Shown here: positions 58,091 through 64,000 of the stretch, one piece after another
Layout of the letters: each line of letters opens with the position of its first letter
Position numbering within the stretch: the first letter of the stretch is position 1
Source of the DNA: Rhizomys pruinosus
Taxonomy: Eukaryota; Chordata; Mammalia; Rodentia; Spalacidae
DNA length: 64,000 nucleotides
Direction of reading: 5' to 3'
NCBI GenBank assembly: GCA_009823505.1
Contig: VZQC01013302.1
Location: forward strand, 2,622,599-2,686,598
Notes under the pieces: model-generated
Seen by the model: only the letters and a program-made list of their open reading frames with translations
What the model was told of the DNA's origin: nothing
Databases searched by the model: none
Position numbers and translations under genes: made by a program

Positions 58091-58465
58091 TGGGGCTGGA
58101 GAAATGGCTCAGTGGTTAAGAGTGCTGACTGCTCTTGCACAGGAACGGGGTTTGATTCCCAGCACCCACATGGTGGCTAAGAACCGTTTTTAAGCCTGGC
58201 GTGGTGGCACATGCCTTTAATCCTAGCAGAGGCAGAGACAGGCAACAGGCGATCTCTATGAGTTCAAGGCCAGCCTGGTCTATAGAGTGAGTTCTGGGCC
58301 AGCTGGGGCTACAGGGAGACCCTGTCTCAAAAAACCCCAACAAACAAACAAACAAACAAACAAACAAACAAACAATCTGGTTCCAGGGGATGCGATGCCC
58401 TCTTCTGACCTCTAGGGGCACTGAAAAGAGTACACTTAAGTACATGCCGACATAACTCTCACACA
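58091..58465 (+). repeat. B2 SINE, split by a B1
   Basis: 'tggggctggagaaatggctc' to 'taagaaccgttttt' before the B1, and 'tctggttccaggggatgc' to the CA-rich end after it. Confidence 0.9.
58195..58376 (+). repeat. B1 SINE nested in B2, (CAAA)n tail
   Basis: B1 lacking a few bases of the 'cacttggga' area, with about ten CAAA units as tail. Confidence 0.94.
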
Positions 58466-58771
58466 GAGCTGGGGGAGGCTCGAGCCACAGTGGGGAAGAG
58501 GCTAGACTATATCACTGCTGAAATTAAACGCTATGAATCCCAGCTTCGGGACCTTGAGAAACAGTCAGAGCAACAGAGGGAAACCCTGGCTCAGCTGCAG
58601 CAGGAGTTCCAGCGGGCCCAGGCAGCGAAGGCAGGGGCTTCTGGGAAAGCCTGACCCCATGGTGGGGGAGGGGAGGGGAATGAGGCAGCTCTAGGGTCTA
58701 TACTGTAATAGCTAATAAAATGTACAAACCCCCTAAAAAAAATAAATAAATAAAATAAAATAAAAAATAAT
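58466..58771 (+). pseudogene. PFDN6: PFDN6 processed pseudogene, 5'-truncated
   Basis: Prefoldin subunit 6 is a beta-type subunit of the prefoldin chaperone that hands nascent actin and tubulin to the CCT chaperonin. Seen: 62 intact codons (58466-58651) from ELGEARATVGKRLDYITAEI to the C-terminal QAAKAGASGKA, TGA at 58652-58654, a short 3' UTR, AATAAA at 58714-58719 and an A-rich tail from about 58734 ((AAAT)-decorated to 58771). It covers the C-terminal half of the 129-residue protein: the second helix of the coiled coil. Known: the functional gene has introns; this copy has none in the segment, the mark of reverse transcription. The frame is intact and close to known PFDN6 (a K where human has R in DLERQ, and S where human has P in AGAPGKA), so the copy is fairly young. 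It has no start codon or promoter. Confidence 0.95.
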
Positions 58772-59210
58772 TTTATAACATTTAAAAAGAAAGTTAAATG
58801 ACCTCCCAGTACCAGTCATAGATTTTAAAAAGGGCACAGGTAAGATGCAAACACAAGATTACGTTGGCATACAGTTCTGTACATAATATTTGGAACATAA
58901 TAAAATTTTAATAAATGAGTGAGGAAATCAATAATGAATGAACTAAGCATTTTGCAGGAGGAAACTCCTTGAATAGAGCAAGACTTGCATGAGTTGAAAT
59001 TAACCAGATTATTCAGGGTAAACTTCCTGTAGAAATACAAGTACATTTTAAATACAATTTTTAGGTTTGAATAGGGATAAAGAAACTGACTTAAAGATGC
59101 AAGAGAGGAAATTATTCTGTATGCAAAGGTCACTATGAAAAAATATACTGAAAAGAAGAAAGAAGGAAATGAAAAGTTCTACCACATTCCTTTGAATAAA
59201 AAGTATAGAA
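58772..59210. other. No feature recognised
   Basis: AT-rich unique-looking sequence. Confidence 0.45.
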
Positions 59211-59370
59211 TTGCCAGACATGGTGGCACACGCCTTTAATACCAGCACTGGGGAGGTAGAGACAGGTGGATCAAGCCCAGCCTGGTCTACATATTGAGTT
59301 CTAGGCCAGCTAGGGCTACAAAGAGACCCTGTCTCAAAAAGACCAAAAAAAAAAAAAAAAAAAAAAAAAC
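59211..59370 (+). repeat. B1 SINE with long A tail
   Basis: 'gccagacatggtggcacac' head; part of 'tttgtgagttcaaggc' is missing; tail of more than 24 A. Confidence 0.94.
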
Positions 59371-59808
59371 CTATAGAAATCAAAATTGAAGGATTCATGC
59401 ACCTATTGCCTGGGTACATTATTTGAGCACGGTGCAAACCCAGTAAGGAATCTAGATTCAATGTACACAGTTTATATTCTTTAACAGTAATTAAAAGACT
59501 ATTGAATTTTTGTATTATTTAGCTAGAATTCTTTTGTACTGATCAGGATGTAGAAGACCAAAGGCAGGAAGTGGGAACAGAAAACATTTCATCAGCCCAC
59601 AGCCTCCATGAGTGACTGAACACAGCACAGTGCTAGAGGAAGCCACAGAGAATCTATTCCAGGGAAACCAGATTTCCTTCTCCTTCAAAAGCCATCTTGA
59701 AAACAGAAAGAATAGTAACATAATTAACTTCTGTTCCTGGCTTTGAAGATTCCCCTTTTCATTTTATTTTTCTTCCTTTTCATTATTAAAATTAGATAAT
59801 TTTTTTTT

Positions 59809-59958
59809 GCCGGGTGTGGTGGTACACACCTTTAATCCTAGCACTTGGGAGGCAGAGGCAGGTGGATCTTTGTGAGTTCAAGGCCAGCCTTGTCTACAGA
59901 GTGAGTTCCAGGACAGCTGGGGCTACAGGGAGACCCTGACTCAAAAATACAAAAAAAA
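59809..59958 (+). repeat. B1 SINE with target duplication
   Basis: Full-length B1. 'aattagataattttttt' flanks it (about 59790-59806 and 59959 onwards). Confidence 0.96.
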
Positions 59959-59974
59959 ATTAGATAATTTTTTT

Positions 59975-61683
59975 CAAATAAGAATGAATCCTAAACATTT
60001 AAAATGTGAATATTGTTGATTCTCAACTATTTAAGTTTTCATTTTGTATATTATTCATTTAGTATATTGTACATAAAAGTAATTATTTTTAAGTTCATTT
60101 TGCCAAGATTAGTAGTGAATTATGCTTATATTTTTTATGAAAGACAAAACAAGCAGTCCATAAATAATCTAGGGAAGGGTTTCAAAATATAGAATTTATA
60201 GGGGAATAGAGAAAAAAAATTAAAACTTTTCCCTGAAAAACAAACCCAAGAACTGTAAGCCTAGCAATCACACCAAAGAGAAATGATCTAAAGATACTGC
60301 TAGATTTTTTTCATAGGCAGCTCAAGTATCTTTTACACTAAAGAAAAATTAAACTATAGCTTCATGAGGAAGAATGCCGCAATTACAATTTAAGCAATGC
60401 GATTCTGCTTGTTCCTCAGAGAGCCAGTGGCCTACCTTCTCCACACAAAGATAGCTCTCAAGTTCTCAGTGGGAGGAAGAACAGAGGGGAGAGTTCAGCT
60501 ACCTGAAGCAGCAAAACTTCTTGAAAATACTCTGAAACTCTCTTTTTCTGACATTCCATTCCCTATGGAAACCATTAAATGACTCTTACAGAAAAACCCT
60601 CCCAGCTGTGTCAATAAAATTCCTGCCCCTATCTTCCATGGCTTTCTTATACAAAATTCCAAATGTGCTTGCTTTATGCTAGATAAAAACAAAGCAAAAC
60701 AGAAGGGAGGCAAATCCACAACCACTCAAATCCCTCTCAGCATGTGATTGGAAAGATTCCATTCGCCAAGTTATATAATATAAAAACAACAAAAACAACA
60801 ATATACGAGTTTTCTTCCCAAACAGAACAAGGTAAACTAGTCACTTCTTTGTATTTGCCCCATTCTATAACCACTATTTTTTCCTGGCCAGACTCATTTT
60901 ACTCTTAGGATTTTCCTTTCATGGATATGCACAAGGTCACATGTCAGACTATTTGCAACATTTTTATATGAGAAAATATTAATCTGCCAGCTGACTGATT
61001 ACCCAAGAAGCTGACAGGTGTTGTGGAAAAATGGGATCTTAGATTTATAGGACATAGTTCCAAGAACAAGTTTAACTTGGGGTTAATATGTGTACAAGTT
61101 AGACTTGTTTCATATTACTTAAATGTTTATTTAGCTGATGGTCAAGAGATACTTCAGCAACAGCTGTTAGCAGTTGAACAACCTGCTTTGGAAAGATCTT
61201 TTGCGTATAGGGATTTTGGAAATGAAAGAAAAGTCATTTAGTTTCATGGTAGGACTAGTTATTGTGACATAACAAATACCACTGCAAAGATTATACACGG
61301 TCCTTAAGCCTTAAGAGGTGGAGTAGAACTCAGTACTTCAGACTTACAGTAGAACATTTTAATCTTTAGGATATGAACATCAGAGATATAGCAAAACTGA
61401 CACCGAGCCATCAAATGCAAAGTAACATTCAACTCTAATGATTAGACGTGTTAAAATATGAAGTCTATTTCTGACTTCCATGAAAGCAAGTAAATCAGTG
61501 AAATGATAACACAATTTGAATCACTCAAAACTTATAAATGCATTCTTTCCATAACAGGAAACTACAACTTCTAGTTAACACCATTATTCTTGGAAAAAAT
61601 TGCTTTCTTACCTTGAGGATTTAAGATTGGGGTCTGTGAAGAAAACCCAGTTCCTACTAACCCATAAACAAAGAGGTTAAAAT
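59975..61683. other. No repeat recognised; weak exon-like segment at 61136-61241
   Basis: About 1.7 kb without SINEs or LINEs that I recognise. An acceptor-like 'cttaaatgtttatttag' ends near 61133, followed by an open frame reading ADGQEILQQQLLAVEQPALE and ending ERKVI-stop. Support is too weak to call a gene. Confidence 0.35.
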
Positions 61684-61700
61684 CTTATTTGTCATGTTTA

Positions 61701-61949
61701 ATTTTATTTATTTATTTTTTATTTATTTCTGTATGTGTATGAATGTTCTGCCTGCATGCAAGTCTGTGCACCCATGTCGTGCAACGCCGCGGAGGTCAGA
61801 AGAGGGTCTCGGAATCCCCTGGAGCTGGAGTTCTCCTGGAATTGGAGTTTCAGACGGTTCTCGGCCGTCATGTGGGTGCTGGGGATCGAATCCGGGTCCT
61901 CTGTAAGAGCAGTCGGTGCTCTTAACCGCTAGGCCATCTCTCCAGCCCC
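61701..61949 (-). repeat. B2 SINE, long young subtype, with target duplication
   Basis: Low-divergence reverse B2 with the doubled 'ggagttctcctggaattgg' block. The duplication cttatttgtcatgttta lies at 61684-61700 and 61950-61966. Confidence 0.97.
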
Positions 61950-62067
61950 CTTATTTGTCATGTTTAACACATGCGACAAGCCCTTCATAATAAATGCTTG
62001 TTGAATAAAGAAGACAAGGCTAATTATAGTTGTGACATTTCCCTATCTGAATGACCTTGTAAATCCA

Positions 62068-62162
62068 TGATAATGGTGATGATAATGATGTGATGGTTTT
62101 GTGAGGATGATGATGATAATGATGAGGATGATGGTGACGATGGTGTTGATGATGATGGTGTT
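62068..62162. repeat. (GAT)n imperfect microsatellite
   Basis: GATGATGATAATGATG-type repeats with GGT and GAC variants. Confidence 0.93.
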
Positions 62163-62179
62163 TAATAGCTATAATTCAT

Positions 62180-62360
62180 GAATTTCTTCTTTGTGTCAGA
62201 GACTACATTGCAATTTACATACAACACCACATTTCATGTGATCTCAAGTAATGTAATTATTAATAGCTTTTTACAGAGGAAAACTGAGTTAAAGACTTCA
62301 GATTAATTATGTCCAGAATAGTCTGATTGCAAGGCCTGATCTTTTTACTGAACTTAGGAC
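62180..62360 (-). repeat. MIR SINE, diverged
   Basis: Reverse MIR order: 'catttcatgtgatctcaag', 'ttttacagaggaaaactga', 'gattgcaaggcctgatc'. Confidence 0.6.
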
Positions 62361-62833
62361 ATGTTAACTGAACATTGTGAATGTGAACAATTTTGAGGAC
62401 GATGGGTAAGGTTGAGAGGAATATATATTTAGTGTCTTACAGACACAATTACAGGTAAAGAAATAAACTGGAGATATTGCAAGAACAGTTTGCCAGATAT
62501 CTGCTAAAGCAAACCAGTGCTACACATTTCAGAGGGCTAAAGAATGACTGTGTCCTAAGGAGTTTGTACAATGCTTCACAGGTAAAGAAGGCTAAGACTA
62601 AACACTGAAGCATGAAGAGAATTTGAAGGAAATGAAAGATGTGAACCAAGTTGATAAGCAGGGACGTACTTAGAAAACAGGAAGCCTGTCAGTCTAGGGG
62701 GCAGCAACTCATCTAGGAAGATGTACACAGATACAGTTCCTTAAATGTTTAAGTGCTGAATTAAGACAAGTTTTTGAAATAGCATTTTACTGAAAGCAAT
62801 AATTTTGTTTTCCACTTTAAAATAATTTCTCAG

Positions 62834-63055
62834 GGCCAGGGAGATGGCTCAGCAGTTAAGAGCACTGAATGCTCTTGAAGAGGACCTGGATTCAGTTTCC
62901 AAAACCCACATGGCAGCAATCTATAACTCCAATTCCAGGAAATCTGATGCCTCTTCTGACCTCTGTGTGTATTTCACAACACAGGTACACTTACATACAT
63001 GCAGGGAATCCACAATACACTCATGTACATAAAACAAAATAAAATATTTTAAAAA
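62834..63055 (+). repeat. B2 SINE, older subtype
   Basis: 'agggccagggagatggctc' head, 'aagagcactgaatgctcttg', 'ggattcagtttcc' B box and an A-rich tail. Confidence 0.92.
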
Positions 63056-63432
63056 TTACATTCTCACCATGATCAGTTGATTATCCTCTTAGCAGTCTTA
63101 TTTCCATGAGTCTGTCAATTAACTTGGGGCCATTTTCTATATAATTTGAAACAGAATACATCAATGTTAAAATTGAGTCCATATTCCAGTTGTAGAAAGG
63201 ACTTGTATCCTAAAAGTCTAGCAGTTAACAGCCTCATGGCTGTCTGAAGCTCACATTTCTGTGTTGTGCAGTGAGTCACAATGAGTGTTTCATCAGTGAG
63301 TTTTAGAAGTACTGGGCCCTTGGTCTTGACCCATGATCTGTTACAGGGATCAGGTGAGCTGCTTCTTAGGACTTCAGAGCCTTGACCCCTTCAGCGACTT
63401 TTAACATCTTGTCTTGAGGTTAAGAAATAAGA

Positions 63433-63572
63433 GGTCGTGATGGCACACACCTGTAATCCTAGCACTTGGGAGGCAGAGGCAGGTGGATCTTTGTGAGTTC
63501 AAGGCCAGCCAGGTCTACAGAGTGAGTTGTTCAGGACAGCTGGGGCTACAGGGAGACCTTGTCTTGAAAAGA

Positions 63573-63609
<37 letters not shown>
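63433..63609 (+). repeat. B1 SINE with (AAAAG)n tail
   Basis: B1 with a small insertion ('gagttgttcaggac') and a 17-A tail continued by AAAAG units. Confidence 0.95.
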
Positions 63610-63610
<1 letters not shown>

Positions 63611-64000
63611 TGAGGCACACTTAAATTTTATTGAAAATAAATTTTGCTGATAAAAACAGTTGGAATCCTGACCTTGACAAGCACAGATTCAGGGCAAGCA
63701 TTGTGTTGTGTGCGGCAGGACCATGTCCCCCAGAGACTACTATCTTAGTGCTTCAGCTTTGTCATTTGCGTTCCTTGTATTGTAACTTTGAGATTTTTTG
63801 ACATCTTGAAATTTAATATATGACGTATTCAAATTTTATACTTCTCTTATGATTTCTTACATACTCGTCCCTTGGAGAAAAGTCTTTCACTACATAGAAA
63901 TACTGCCTATAAAATTAATTATCTGAAAAACTTTTAGCATACAATACACGGACTCATTGATGGACAAATATTTTACCAAATTCAGGTGTTGAGAAGTTCA
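63610..64000. other. No feature recognised
   Basis: Unique-looking AT-rich sequence to the window end. Confidence 0.45.

Overview
The window is mammalian nuclear DNA from a mouse-like (myodont) rodent. It is AT-rich and intron/intergenic-like, filled with B1 SINEs carrying the rodent internal duplication, tRNA-derived B2 SINEs, ID/ID-B1 (B4-type) elements, L1 LINEs with long 3' regions, and older MIR, L2, MaLR-type LTR and MER2-type relics. Many B1 and B2 copies still have clear target-site duplications. The youngest B2 copies carry a small internal duplication (two 'ggagtt'-type blocks) that I do not recall in the Mus consensus, so the species is probably not Mus itself. I cannot name it.

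One gene is certain: exon 1 of TMEM64 on the minus strand (coding part 11632-12423), inside a CpG island (about 11650-12850) with GC boxes and a short upstream ORF. The gene's remaining exons were not found, so bases 1 to about 11.6 kb should be intron 1 and everything right of about 12.7 kb is upstream flank. Within that intron, on the opposite strand, 7511-7681 looks like a coding exon of 57 open codons with a good acceptor and donor. I do not recognise the protein. It lies just after a 35-bp minisatellite that ends at a single N (7226), so either an antisense gene or an assembly join must be considered.

Right of the promoter (12.7-64 kb) I see no functional gene. It holds SINEs, several L1 insertions, two retropseudogenes (a 30-nt fragment of U6 snRNA at 13921-13950 with target duplications, and the last 62 codons of PFDN6 at 58466-58771 with a poly-A tail), LTR relics and simple repeats. 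At least three L1 insertions (20.4-23.7 kb, 37.66-38.45 kb, 54.16-55.01 kb) have the 5' inversion typical of twin priming; two keep target-site duplications. A fourth (29.5-34.2 kb) may be similar but is full of small indels.

No operon-like or prokaryotic system is present, and most long open frames are chance or lie within repeats.
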